The position numbers and the translations under genes are program-made. A stretch of DNA of 64,000 nucleotides from Chryseobacterium lactis. Lineage in GTDB: Bacteria > Bacteroidota > Bacteroidia > Flavobacteriales > Weeksellaceae. The notes below the pieces were generated by a model, which saw only the letters and a list, made by a program, of their open reading frames with translations, had not been told where the DNA came from and ran no database searches. Location of the stretch: NCBI RefSeq assembly GCF_003815875.1, contig NZ_CP033924.1:434001-498000 (forward strand), read 5' to 3'. Below are positions 34,374 to 42,628 of the stretch, piece by piece (within the stretch, counting starts at the first letter, position 1; every line of letters begins with the position of its first letter).

Positions 34374-34555
34374 GTCAGAATAGGTTATACCATTAGAACA
34401 ATCCACCTTCGGAATATATTACACCATCTCTTTGATAAAGAAAAAACATAATAAATTACGAAGATGTAATAGCATTTTTTTCGTTAATTGTTTTTATTAT
34501 GTTAAATTCAGCCCGTTTTTTGCTGGTACTTTTGAACACCACAAAATATAAGATC

Positions 34556-35308
34556 ATGAAAAAAGCAATCATACCTGTCCTTTGCTTTCTTTTTTCAGAA
34601 GCAAGCGCACAGGAAATCCAGACTTCCCCTGCGGAAAAGATGAATATCGTCAAGACGAATGTCACAGCCTATGTATTCAGAAATATTAACCTGTCTTACG
34701 AAAGGGCTTTCACACAATGGTTTTCAGTAAATATTGGTTTCGGGACAATGCCTGAAGGCAAAGTACCTTTTATTAATGCCTTTCTGAAAGATAAGGATGA
34801 AAAGAGATTTGAAAACCTACGGGTTAAAGCCACCAATTTCACTATTGAACCCAGATTCTATCTTGGACAAGGCTATGGAAAGGGGTTTTATATAGCTCCT
34901 TACTATCGGTATTCTGATATTTCCTCCAATACTTTTGATTTTTATTACGACTATAACGGTCCTGACGGGAACACCTATCAGATTCCCCTTAAAGGAGGCG
35001 GAAGTGCTAAGGGAAATAGCGGCGGACTAATGGTGGGTGTACAGTTCTTCCTCACCAGAAGCCAGAATCTCGTTCTTGATTTCTGGATCGCCGGAGCTCA
35101 TTACGGAGGTGGAAAAGGCGACTTCAGCATGACTTCCGATTACGTTCTCACGCCTGACATGCAGGCACAGCTTAAAAAAGAAATTGAAAACCTTGATATC
35201 CCATTTGTAAAATACACGGTGGAAACCAATGCCAATGGCGCCAGAATAAAAGTGGATGGTCCATGGGCAGGTTTCAGAAGCGGACTTTCTCTGGGATATA
35301 GATTTTAA
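34556..35308 (+). CDS. DUF3575-like outer membrane protein
   Basis: Start ATG 34556 gives MKKAIIPVLCFLFSEASAQ, a signal peptide. The 250-residue product fits a small outer-membrane barrel of the DUF3575 kind: NIVKTNVTAYVFRNINLSYE, SVNIGFGTMP, FTIEPRFYLGQGYGKGFYIA, and the end FRSGLSLGYRF with a terminal Phe. It is transcribed divergently from the TonB-type receptor gene. Function unknown. Confidence 0.8.
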   Translation: MKKAIIPVLCFLFSEASAQEIQTSPAEKMNIVKTNVTAYVFRNINLSYERAFTQWFSVNIGFGTMPEGKVPFINAFLKDKDEKRFENLRVKATNFTIEPRFYLGQGYGKGFYIAPYYRYSDISSNTFDFYYDYNGPDGNTYQIPLKGGGSAKGNSGGLMVGVQFFLTRSQNLVLDFWIAGAHYGGGKGDFSMTSDYVLTPDMQAQLKKEIENLDIPFVKYTVETNANGARIKVDGPWAGFRSGLSLGYRF

Positions 35309-35333
35309 AGAAATGCCATATCATGAAAAAGAA

Positions 35334-35477
35334 GCTGTCTAAAAAGTTACACAATCTGAATTTTGTCATTGGCTGTGCCGAATCTTCGATTTCTGACGAA
35401 GGAAGAATCTTTTGATGATCAATGATGAGATTCTTCTTTACATTTCAATTTATTCAGAACGACACTTTTTAGGCAGC
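35334..35477. repeat. Dispersed palindromic intergenic element, copy 2
   Basis: Outer arms GCTGTCTAAAAAGT (35334-35347) and ACTTTTTAGGCAGC (35464-35477) pair at 13 of 14 positions. Inside, bases 35377-35410 match copy 1 (21305-21338) exactly over 34 bp in reverse. An inner GAAGAATCT/AGATTCTTC pair is also present. Likely a REP/MITE-type element; otherwise the gap to 35546 is empty. Confidence 0.8.
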
Positions 35478-35546
35478 CTCTTTTCTATTCCTCCGAAATT
35501 TGTATTTTAGTGGCCATCATCTTAAACTTGTTGGTATTATAAACCC

Positions 35547-36848
35547 ATGAATACATCTTCCATCACCACTGCCCAAAGAATCAAAGCCATTGTAGGAGGT
35601 TCTATAGGAAATCTTGTGGAGTGGTACGACTGGTATGCGTATGCTGCCTTTGCCATCTACTTTTCACATTCTTTTTTTCCGGATTCTGATCTCAATGCTC
35701 AATTGATGAATACGGCCGGAATTTTTGCTGTTGGTTTCCTGATGCGCCCCATCGGCGGCTGGGTGTTTGGAAGTATTGCAGACAAAATCGGAAGAAAAAA
35801 AGCAATGACCCTTTCCGTTTTACTGATGTCATTTGGTTCGCTGCTTATCGCCCTTACTCCAACCTACAAATCAATAGGAATTCTGGCTCCGTTACTTCTT
35901 CTGCTTGCAAGATTACTTCAGGGATTGAGTGTTGGCGGAGAATATGGAGTTTCGGCGACTTATCTGAGTGAAATGGCCACACAGGATAGAAGAGGATTCT
36001 ATTCCAGTTTTCAATATGTCACTTTAATCGGCGGACAGCTTATTGCCCTGGGAATTCAGCTTATTTTACAAAAATTGATATTAACAGAAGCACAGCTGGA
36101 AGATTGGGGATGGAGAATTCCTTTTGTGATCGGAGCGATGCTTTCTATTATTGCTTTATACCTAAGGGCTAATCTTCATGAAACTGAAGCTTTCGAGAAT
36201 AAAAAAGCCGTGAGTGAAAAGAAAAAAGGAACGGTAAAGGAACTTCTGAAACATCCGAAAGCACTGCTTACGGTGGTAGGATTAACGTTAGGAGGAACAT
36301 TAGCTTTCTATACATATACTACTTATATGCAGAAATTCCTGGTCAACACCGTGCATCTTACCAAGGAAGAATCTACTTTGGTTTCTTTTATTTCTTTATT
36401 TATATTCGCCTGTCTTCAGCCGGTATTTGGGGCTTTATCGGATAAAATCGGAAGACGACCGCTTTTGTTAAGTTTTGGAATTCTGGGAACTTTATTCACA
36501 GTACCACTTCTCACAGCATTAAGTACTACTACTTCTATGTGGGGTGCATTTCTACTCATTATGGCAGCACTCCTTATTGTAAGCGGCTACACCTCTATCA
36601 ACGCAGTTGTAAAGGCCGAGCTTTTCCCTTCAGAGATCAGAGCACTTGGAGTAGGATTACCTTATGCGATTACCGTTGCTATTTTTGGAGGAACAGCAGA
36701 ATATATTGCCCTATGGTTTAAGAAAATCGGGTCGGAAGAATATTTTTACTGGTATATTACAGGCTGTATTTTATTCTCACTCATTGTGTATGCAGGAATG
36801 AAAGACACAAAAAAGAGTTCAGCACTGGATCAGGATATAAAAGCTTAG
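35547..36848 (+). CDS. MFS transporter, metabolite:H+ symporter (MHS) family
   Basis: A 433-residue inner-membrane transporter with about 12 helices. GNLVEWYDWYAYAAFAIYFS at the N-terminus is the MHS signature (as in alpha-ketoglutarate, proline/betaine or citrate symporters). The MFS motif A occurs twice: GSIADKIGRKKAM and GALSDKIGRRPLL. GLSVGGEYGVSATYLSEMA is the family's loop. The substrate is probably a dicarboxylate or small osmolyte and cannot be fixed from sequence. Single gene with a very strong terminator. Confidence 0.92.
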   Translation: MNTSSITTAQRIKAIVGGSIGNLVEWYDWYAYAAFAIYFSHSFFPDSDLNAQLMNTAGIFAVGFLMRPIGGWVFGSIADKIGRKKAMTLSVLLMSFGSLLIALTPTYKSIGILAPLLLLLARLLQGLSVGGEYGVSATYLSEMATQDRRGFYSSFQYVTLIGGQLIALGIQLILQKLILTEAQLEDWGWRIPFVIGAMLSIIALYLRANLHETEAFENKKAVSEKKKGTVKELLKHPKALLTVVGLTLGGTLAFYTYTTYMQKFLVNTVHLTKEESTLVSFISLFIFACLQPVFGALSDKIGRRPLLLSFGILGTLFTVPLLTALSTTTSMWGAFLLIMAALLIVSGYTSINAVVKAELFPSEIRALGVGLPYAITVAIFGGTAEYIALWFKKIGSEEYFYWYITGCILFSLIVYAGMKDTKKSSALDQDIKA

Positions 36849-36853
36849 TAAAG

Positions 36854-36890
36854 ACCGGCGCCGCAGAAAATCTGCGGCGCCGGTGTATTT
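36854..36890. terminator. 14-bp GC-rich terminator
   Basis: ACCGGCGCCGCAGA pairs exactly with TCTGCGGCGCCGGT over an AAA loop, followed by GTATTTT. It lies between converging genes. Confidence 0.9.
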
Positions 36891-37105
36891 TAATGATAAG
36901 CTTGTTTAAATTTTTCAATCATACTGTCCAGGTTATGTCGCTGAACATACACACTCTTCACGTCATCATACCTCGGCGATTTGTAAAAAACTTCATGGAA
37001 ATCCATGCTTCCGTTTCCTACTTTTACTACCTTTTGTACTTCGATATTCAACTTTTTTAATTCGTCTGTAAAGACTTTAAATTCATCTTGGATACTACTG
37101 CTCAT
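36890..37105 (-). CDS. Hypothetical protein, 71 aa
   Basis: A small soluble protein starting MSSSIQDEFKVFTDELKKLN, with a helix-strand pattern (VQKVVKVGNGSMDFHEVFY) and C-terminal NLDSMIEKFKQAYH. No domain recognised. It sits tail-to-tail with the MHS transporter. Normal composition and a clear ATG support it as a gene. The gap to 37331 shows nothing recognisable beyond AT-rich promoter-type DNA. Confidence 0.6.
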   Translation of the reverse strand: MSSSIQDEFKVFTDELKKLNIEVQKVVKVGNGSMDFHEVFYKSPRYDDVKSVYVQRHNLDSMIEKFKQAYH

Positions 37106-37331
37106 TTATATTTTTTGATTTAAGTTAAAAATTCCAATTTTGATCACGTACCCCCTTCAGTTTTAGGGTCATGCATCAAATTCCGAATAAAGTTAGTAAA
37201 TTTATAGATACAAAGTAGCAGTTTTACAATATTTTGTTATTTTTTTTACAAATAGTCAATCTTTTTTATTCTATGGATACATAATCCGTATTTTTAACTT
37301 ATAAAAAAAATGTAACAACCCCATTGAAATC

Positions 37332-38006
37332 ATGAATATCAAAGCATTTTCCTCATTATTATTTTTAATTATTTTCACGGTCTTACACGCTCAGAAACTG
37401 GCGTTCAGTGCACCGGATTATTCCTTAATTCAAAAAAATATTGCAGATAAAAATTCAGAATTCTACTATCCGAAACTTTTAAACAGATTAAAAGAAAACG
37501 ATACCCTTCTTACAAAAAGTCAATATCGCCATCTTTATTTCGGATATACATTTCAAAAAGACTATAAACCCTACAAAACAAGCAAGAGAGCAAAAGAAAT
37601 GACTTCCTATTATCGTGGCGAAGGAAGTTCTGAAAATGATTTACCGAAGGGAATTCAGCTTTTCAGGGAGGCATTGGAAGAAAACCCATTCGACCTCCGC
37701 GCTATGAATCACCTCTCTTATATGTATCATCTGACGAATGATGATCGTATGGCAAAAAAGGTTGCTGCCAATTTCCACGGACTGCTCCGTGCTATTCTTA
37801 CTTCCGGTGATGGTCTGAAATGCGAAACAGGCTTTCATGTCATTTCTGTTACTGATGAATATGTACTGTTAAATAGATTTCAGATGGAAACTTTATCACA
37901 AAGCTCCAGCAATACCTGTGACTACCATGAATTTGAAAAAGGGAAATATAAAATTCCTGGATTGTATTTTAATACCAGTAAGTTTTACGGAAGAATATTA
38001 GATTAA
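37332..38006 (+). CDS. DUF4919 family secreted protein
   Basis: A 224-residue protein with a signal peptide (MNIKAFSSLLFLIIFTVLHAQ). The mature part fits DUF4919: FYYPKLLNRLKENDTLLTKS, YRHLYFGYTFQKDYKPY, NPFDLRAMNHLSYMY, then SGDGLKCETGFHVISVTDEY. The middle resembles one TPR-like unit. Periplasmic; function unknown. Confidence 0.82.
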   Translation: MNIKAFSSLLFLIIFTVLHAQKLAFSAPDYSLIQKNIADKNSEFYYPKLLNRLKENDTLLTKSQYRHLYFGYTFQKDYKPYKTSKRAKEMTSYYRGEGSSENDLPKGIQLFREALEENPFDLRAMNHLSYMYHLTNDDRMAKKVAANFHGLLRAILTSGDGLKCETGFHVISVTDEYVLLNRFQMETLSQSSSNTCDYHEFEKGKYKIPGLYFNTSKFYGRILD

Positions 38007-38183
38007 TTTATGATCATTGGGGAAATATTCATTTTAACATTAATAAAATTTTTATGATTTTGCTTTAACAGCAGGGACTTCAGAGAAGGAAAAATATTTT
38101 TTTCAAAAAAATACAAAATTGATTGTAACATTTTGAACAGGTTCGTCTCTAAAAGACAAATAAACCTTAAAACTTTAGAAATC

Positions 38184-39035
38184 ATGAAAAAATTCACATT
38201 CCTTCTTATCATCATGTTATTTTTTTTAGCAGTATGTAATATTTTCGGTCAGGAAAAAACTTACCCTTTTGAAGTAAAGAAAACCGGAAAAGGGAAATCT
38301 TCTTTAATTCTGATTCCCGGCTTTGCTTCTTCAGGCGATGTATGGAACGAAACAACAGCTAAATTTGATAAAGATTTCACTTGTTATACTTTAACCATGG
38401 CAGGATTTGCAGGTACAAAACCCGAAGCAGATGCTAGTTTCAAAGAATGGGAAAAGGGAATTGCTGCATTTATAAAAGACAATAAGATCCAAAAACCGGT
38501 CATTATCGGACATAGCATGGGAGGCGGCCTTGCATTGGCTATTGCAGCAGACTATCCTGAACTGGTTGGTAAAATCGTTATTGTAGACACTCTGCCTTGC
38601 CTGGAAGCTTTTGGTAATCCCAATTTTACCTCTAAAGAAAATAATGACTGTTCGGCAACTATTAACAAAATGACAGCCATGACAGATGATCAGTTTCATC
38701 AAATGCAGACGCAGGCTATTCCTAGGCTTCTTGCTGAAATGTCAATGCAGGAAACAGTGATCAGCTGGAGTATGAAGTCTGATCGAAAAACATTTGGCAA
38801 AATGTACTGTGATTTTTCCAATACAGATCTCAGAGATAAGATAAAAGCGATACAATGTCCTTCTCTGATCCTGCTGGAATCCTATTTTGTAAATTTCAAA
38901 CCTATGATTGAAGGTCAGTATAAAAATCTGAAGAATGCTAATTTTCAATATGCTTCCAAAGGATTACACTTCATTATGTATGATGATAAAGAATGGTATC
39001 TGAGCCAGCTGAATAATTTCTTATCTGCGAAATAA
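38184..39035 (+). CDS. Exported alpha/beta hydrolase
   Basis: Start ATG 38184 (MKKFTFLLIIMLFFLAVCNIFG, signal peptide) is preferred over an upstream in-frame start. The 283-residue enzyme shows LILIPGFASSGDVW, MAGFAGTKP, the nucleophile elbow IGHSMGGGLALAI, and a late His in SKGLHFIMYDDK. It probably acts in the periplasm on an unknown ester or amide. Its stop overlaps the start of an ECF sigma factor (TAATG), an unusual link that puts an enzyme and a regulator in one transcript. Confidence 0.88.
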   Translation: MKKFTFLLIIMLFFLAVCNIFGQEKTYPFEVKKTGKGKSSLILIPGFASSGDVWNETTAKFDKDFTCYTLTMAGFAGTKPEADASFKEWEKGIAAFIKDNKIQKPVIIGHSMGGGLALAIAADYPELVGKIVIVDTLPCLEAFGNPNFTSKENNDCSATINKMTAMTDDQFHQMQTQAIPRLLAEMSMQETVISWSMKSDRKTFGKMYCDFSNTDLRDKIKAIQCPSLILLESYFVNFKPMIEGQYKNLKNANFQYASKGLHFIMYDDKEWYLSQLNNFLSAK

Positions 39036-39505
39036 TGGTATTTGAGGATATATATGAACTCTACTGGCAGAAAATATTCCGTTTGTGCATGGGATATGTC
39101 AACGATACCGAACTCGCTCAGGACCTTGCTCAGGAAACATTTATCATCGTGTGGCAGCAGCTTCCCAAATTCAGAAATGAATCCAATATAGGAACCTGGA
39201 TCTTCAGAATCGCTTCTAATAATTGCCTTCGGCAGATTGAAAAGGAAAAAAAGTTTGCAAAGACCGACCTGCCCATCAATCTGGAAGAAAAAAAACAGGA
39301 ATCTATTGAACCTCAGATACAGCTTTTATATCAGTTTATTTCAGAGCTGCCGGAAACCGACAGGATTATTATTTCTCTGGAGCTGGAAGAGGTAAAACAG
39401 GCAGAAATTGCTCAGATTACAGGACTTTCAGAATCCAATATCAGAGTGAAAATCCACAGGATCAAAGAAAAATTAACCCAAAAGTTTAAAGAAAATGGAT
39501 ACTAA
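39035..39505 (+). CDS. ECF RNA polymerase sigma factor
   Basis: A 156-residue sigma-70 family protein: region 2 (LYWQKIFRLCMGYVNDTELA, then DLAQETFIIVWQQLPKFR) and region 4 (LPETDRIIISLELEEVKQAE, then ITGLSESNIRVKIHRIKEKL). There is no region 3, as usual for ECF factors. It starts within the hydrolase stop codon and overlaps the next membrane protein gene, which occupies the usual anti-sigma position. Target promoters are unknown; autoregulation is typical. Confidence 0.93.
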   Translation: MVFEDIYELYWQKIFRLCMGYVNDTELAQDLAQETFIIVWQQLPKFRNESNIGTWIFRIASNNCLRQIEKEKKFAKTDLPINLEEKKQESIEPQIQLLYQFISELPETDRIIISLELEEVKQAEIAQITGLSESNIRVKIHRIKEKLTQKFKENGY

Positions 39506-40088
39506 TATCGACTTCAACAATATATGGAAACAGCAAACTTCCAATAAGCCCAATCTGCAAGAACTTCTTGGAAAACTGAAAAAGTTTAAAAACGAAAATC
39601 TGCGTAAATTAATCATCACCAACCTTTTGTTGATCGCCACTTGTGCAGGAATTGCTTTCATCTGGTATCATTATCAACCTCAGCTGCTAAGTACAAAGAT
39701 CGGAATTGTACTGGTTATTCTTGCCATGGTTATTTTCTTATTGGCTTACAACAAGATGTTCATGGCATTTTATACCATCGACGACACGCAATCCAACAGT
39801 GAATATCTTCAAAATCTTTATACCGTAAAACAGAAGCAAAGATTTATGCAGACCACCATGCTGAACCTCTATTTTATGATGCTGTTCCTTGGAATCTGTC
39901 TGTATATGTATGAATACACTTCACAGATGACGATTGCTGGCGGTATGGCAGCTTATGGCATCACTCTGGCCTGGATTGCTCTCAACTGGTTTTACATCAG
40001 ACCAAAGACGATAAAAAAGCAACAGGCAAAACTTGATGGATTAATTAATAAATTTGAAGAACTTAACGATCAATTAAAAAACTTATGA
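39495..40088 (+). CDS. Membrane protein, possible anti-sigma partner
   Basis: A 197-residue protein: an ~35-residue cytoplasmic N-terminus (DFNNIWKQQTSNKPNLQELL), two membrane helices (about 38-58 and 66-86), then a hydrophilic loop, two further helices (about 118-135 and 145-165), and a coiled-coil-like end (INKFEELNDQLKNL). It overlaps the sigma factor gene by 11 bp, so it is co-translated and likely modulates that factor. It lacks the classical zinc anti-sigma HxxxCxxC motif. Confidence 0.8.
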   Translation: MDTNIDFNNIWKQQTSNKPNLQELLGKLKKFKNENLRKLIITNLLLIATCAGIAFIWYHYQPQLLSTKIGIVLVILAMVIFLLAYNKMFMAFYTIDDTQSNSEYLQNLYTVKQKQRFMQTTMLNLYFMMLFLGICLYMYEYTSQMTIAGGMAAYGITLAWIALNWFYIRPKTIKKQQAKLDGLINKFEELNDQLKNL

Positions 40089-40699
40089 TTTCTTCTGATA
40101 ATAAAGACCATTGGGAAAATGTGTACGAAACCAAAAATCCAGATCAGGTAAGCTGGACTCAGGAAAAGCCACAGACATCACTTGACTTCATCAATTCTTC
40201 AGGCTTGGGTAAACAGGCCAGGATCATTGATATCGGCGGCGGAGACAGCAATCTTGTTGACTTTCTTCTCAAAGAAGGCTATGAAAATATCACTGTACTT
40301 GATATTTCTACCAAAGCTCTGGAAAAAGCACAACAAAGACTGGGGAAATTATCAGAAAAGGTACAATGGATCGCAACAGATATTACCGAATTCAAACCTA
40401 CGAAAACATTTGATATCTGGCATGACAGAGCTGCTTTTCATTTTCTGACAACGCCCGAGCAGGTAACGAAATATATTGATATTACTAAAAACAGTGTAAC
40501 CGGTTTTATGATTCTGGGAACTTTTTCTAAAAATGGTCCCACCAAATGTAGTGGACTGGAAATTCAGCAATACGATGAAGAATCATTATCTGAAAAATTT
40601 AAAACTTCTTTTGAGAAAATAAAATGTATCACAGAAGATCATAGAACGCCCTTTGATACCATCCAGAATTTTGTTTTCTGTAGTTTTAAAAAGCTTTAA
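40085..40699 (+). CDS. Class I SAM-dependent methyltransferase
   Basis: A 204-residue cytoplasmic methyltransferase. The SAM-binding motif I reads RIIDIGGGDSNLVDFLL, motif II includes ITVLDISTKALEKA, and FDIWHDRAAFHFLT corresponds to motif IV. The N-terminal HWENVYETKNPDQVSW is the typical opening of thiopurine-methyltransferase-like proteins. It overlaps the membrane protein gene by 4 bp, making the fourth member of the hydrolase-sigma-membrane protein unit. Substrate unknown. Confidence 0.88.
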   Translation: MISSDNKDHWENVYETKNPDQVSWTQEKPQTSLDFINSSGLGKQARIIDIGGGDSNLVDFLLKEGYENITVLDISTKALEKAQQRLGKLSEKVQWIATDITEFKPTKTFDIWHDRAAFHFLTTPEQVTKYIDITKNSVTGFMILGTFSKNGPTKCSGLEIQQYDEESLSEKFKTSFEKIKCITEDHRTPFDTIQNFVFCSFKKL

Positions 40700-40756
40700 T
40701 CAAATACAGTATTTTTTATTTATTTTTATTTTTTAAAACCATTAAATAAAAAATAC

Positions 40757-42541
40757 ATGAAAAAATTATTACTTCTCCTCGTTTCAGGGGGCTTTTTTGC
40801 TAATGTCTATTCACAAAACCTCGGATTTCAGGAATGTGGAACTGATGAATTAATGAAAAAACATTATGAACGGTTCCCGGAACAGAAAGCACAGGACGAT
40901 GCTTTCAACCTGGAATTATCCAAAATGATTAAAAGTGGCAAACTGGCTTCTAAACTGAACACCAATCAAGTCTACGAAATTCCTGTTGTTGTACACGTCG
41001 TAGGAGACGGAAGTGCCATCGGAACCACTAACAATAAATCTGATGCTGACATCATAGCCTGGGTTAATTATACCAACGGCGTTTTTTCCGGGAGTTCAAC
41101 CAGCGGAATGTCGGGAACAAGTTCAGTACTGCCTGTTAAATTTGTTTTTGCCAAAGTAGATCCAAGTTGTAATTCAACCAATGGCATCAACAGAATTGAT
41201 GCCTCTGCTCTTCCGAAATACGTCAGCGGAGGTGTCAACAATGACAATACCACCAATGCTGTAACGGCTTCAGAGATCACTGCGCTCGGACAATGGGATA
41301 CCAGTAAGTATTATAATATTTATGTTGTTAAAAAACTGACTTCCAATTCAGGTGCTTTGAATGGCTTTGCGTACTACCCGGGAGGAAGCAATGACTATGC
41401 TTTTATGTCCACAAGTGCTTCTGCAGTTAATGCACAAACCTTAGCCCATGAGTTCGGACATGCTTTGGGATTAAGACATACTCATGAAGGCTATAATGAA
41501 ACAAGCGGAGCATGCCCAGCAAACAACGACTGTACATTGGATGGAGACCTCGTTTGTGATACAGAACCTATGAAAAGCCTTTACCACTCAAGTGTTCCTC
41601 ATACCTGTCAGACGGGACAGATCAACCCTTGCACCAATCAGTTATATGATGGTGGTGAGAGAAATGTGATGGCATATACGTACTGCTTCAGAAATTTATT
41701 TACCCAGGGACAAGCGGACAGGGCAACAGCTCAACTTTTACAATACAGACAATCTTTAATTAATTCTCCGGTTGCATCTTCAACAAATTTTAATAACAGT
41801 TCAAGCTTAACAAATGCCTGTACACCTGCACCACTTACAAATCCTGGAAATTTTAATATTGGGATTACCTCTGTAAAATTTGGAAGCATCAATAATTATT
41901 CAAGCAATTATAAGCAAGCTCTCAATAATTTTTATGAAAACTTTACCGGAAATTATTGTCTGGGAACTTCCAAAACAATGATCTCTCAGGGAGTTGCCAC
42001 TACCATTACAGTAAGCCCCGGAACCAGTAACGCTCACATCATAAAAGCCTATATTGATTATAATAATGATGGACAGTTTGATGAATCAACAGAATTAATT
42101 CTAAACCAAAGCGGGATCAGTAATGGTTCAGTTGCCACGGCCTCTGTAACGCCACCAGCCAACGCAGTGATGAATACTCCTTTGAGAATGAGAGTTATCG
42201 GTGATTTCAACGGCACAGCTGTAACCGCTTGTTATACGCCTAGGTATGGGCAGGTAGAGGATTACTCTGTCATTATTGAACCTCAAAGTTCATTATCTCT
42301 GACAGATACCAGTCTGAAAAATGATCTTTATATTGTTAAAGATGATAATTCAGTGTACGTGAAAAGTAACAGGGCCATTTCTTCAGTTCAAATCTATGAG
42401 GCGTCAGGAAGATTGCTTACAAGGAAAACAAATATTAAATCTTCAGAATTCAGATTTCCGGTCGAGCAAAAGAATATGATCATCACGGTAAATGCTGTGC
42501 TGGAAGATGGAAAAATTCTTACCAAAAAATTAAAATTCTAA
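40757..42541 (+). CDS. T9SS-secreted M43 zinc metallopeptidase with GEVED domain
   Basis: A 594-residue secreted protease: signal peptide, a propeptide-like section to about residue 65, then a pappalysin-type (M43) catalytic domain with the extended zinc motif HEFGHALGLRHTHEG. It continues with a GEVED domain (YIDYNNDGQFDESTEL, then RYGQVEDYSV) and a C-terminal T9SS sorting-type domain (SVQIYEASGRLLTRKT, end KKLKF). It probably degrades extracellular proteins. Single gene with a terminator. Confidence 0.93.
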   Translation: MKKLLLLLVSGGFFANVYSQNLGFQECGTDELMKKHYERFPEQKAQDDAFNLELSKMIKSGKLASKLNTNQVYEIPVVVHVVGDGSAIGTTNNKSDADIIAWVNYTNGVFSGSSTSGMSGTSSVLPVKFVFAKVDPSCNSTNGINRIDASALPKYVSGGVNNDNTTNAVTASEITALGQWDTSKYYNIYVVKKLTSNSGALNGFAYYPGGSNDYAFMSTSASAVNAQTLAHEFGHALGLRHTHEGYNETSGACPANNDCTLDGDLVCDTEPMKSLYHSSVPHTCQTGQINPCTNQLYDGGERNVMAYTYCFRNLFTQGQADRATAQLLQYRQSLINSPVASSTNFNNSSSLTNACTPAPLTNPGNFNIGITSVKFGSINNYSSNYKQALNNFYENFTGNYCLGTSKTMISQGVATTITVSPGTSNAHIIKAYIDYNNDGQFDESTELILNQSGISNGSVATASVTPPANAVMNTPLRMRVIGDFNGTAVTACYTPRYGQVEDYSVIIEPQSSLSLTDTSLKNDLYIVKDDNSVYVKSNRAISSVQIYEASGRLLTRKTNIKSSEFRFPVEQKNMIITVNAVLEDGKILTKKLKF

Positions 42542-42552
42542 ACTTCATTCAT

Positions 42553-42585
42553 AAAAAAAGAGAGCACTTCAGCTCTCTTTTTTCT
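42553..42585. terminator. Shared convergent terminator
   Basis: AAAAAGAGAGC pairs with GCTCTCTTTTT across a short loop; it serves the M43 gene and the converging ABC gene. Confidence 0.85.
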
Positions 42586-42628
42586 TATCTTAAATTTACC
42601 TCAGCAGTAATTTATTTCTGGTTAAGGA

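Noticed and set aside
16816..42541. Three HEFGH proteins (M48, 20441-21208, M43) as one protease system
   Set aside because: They belong to unrelated families, differ in location (membrane, cytoplasm, secreted) and are not linked in one operon.
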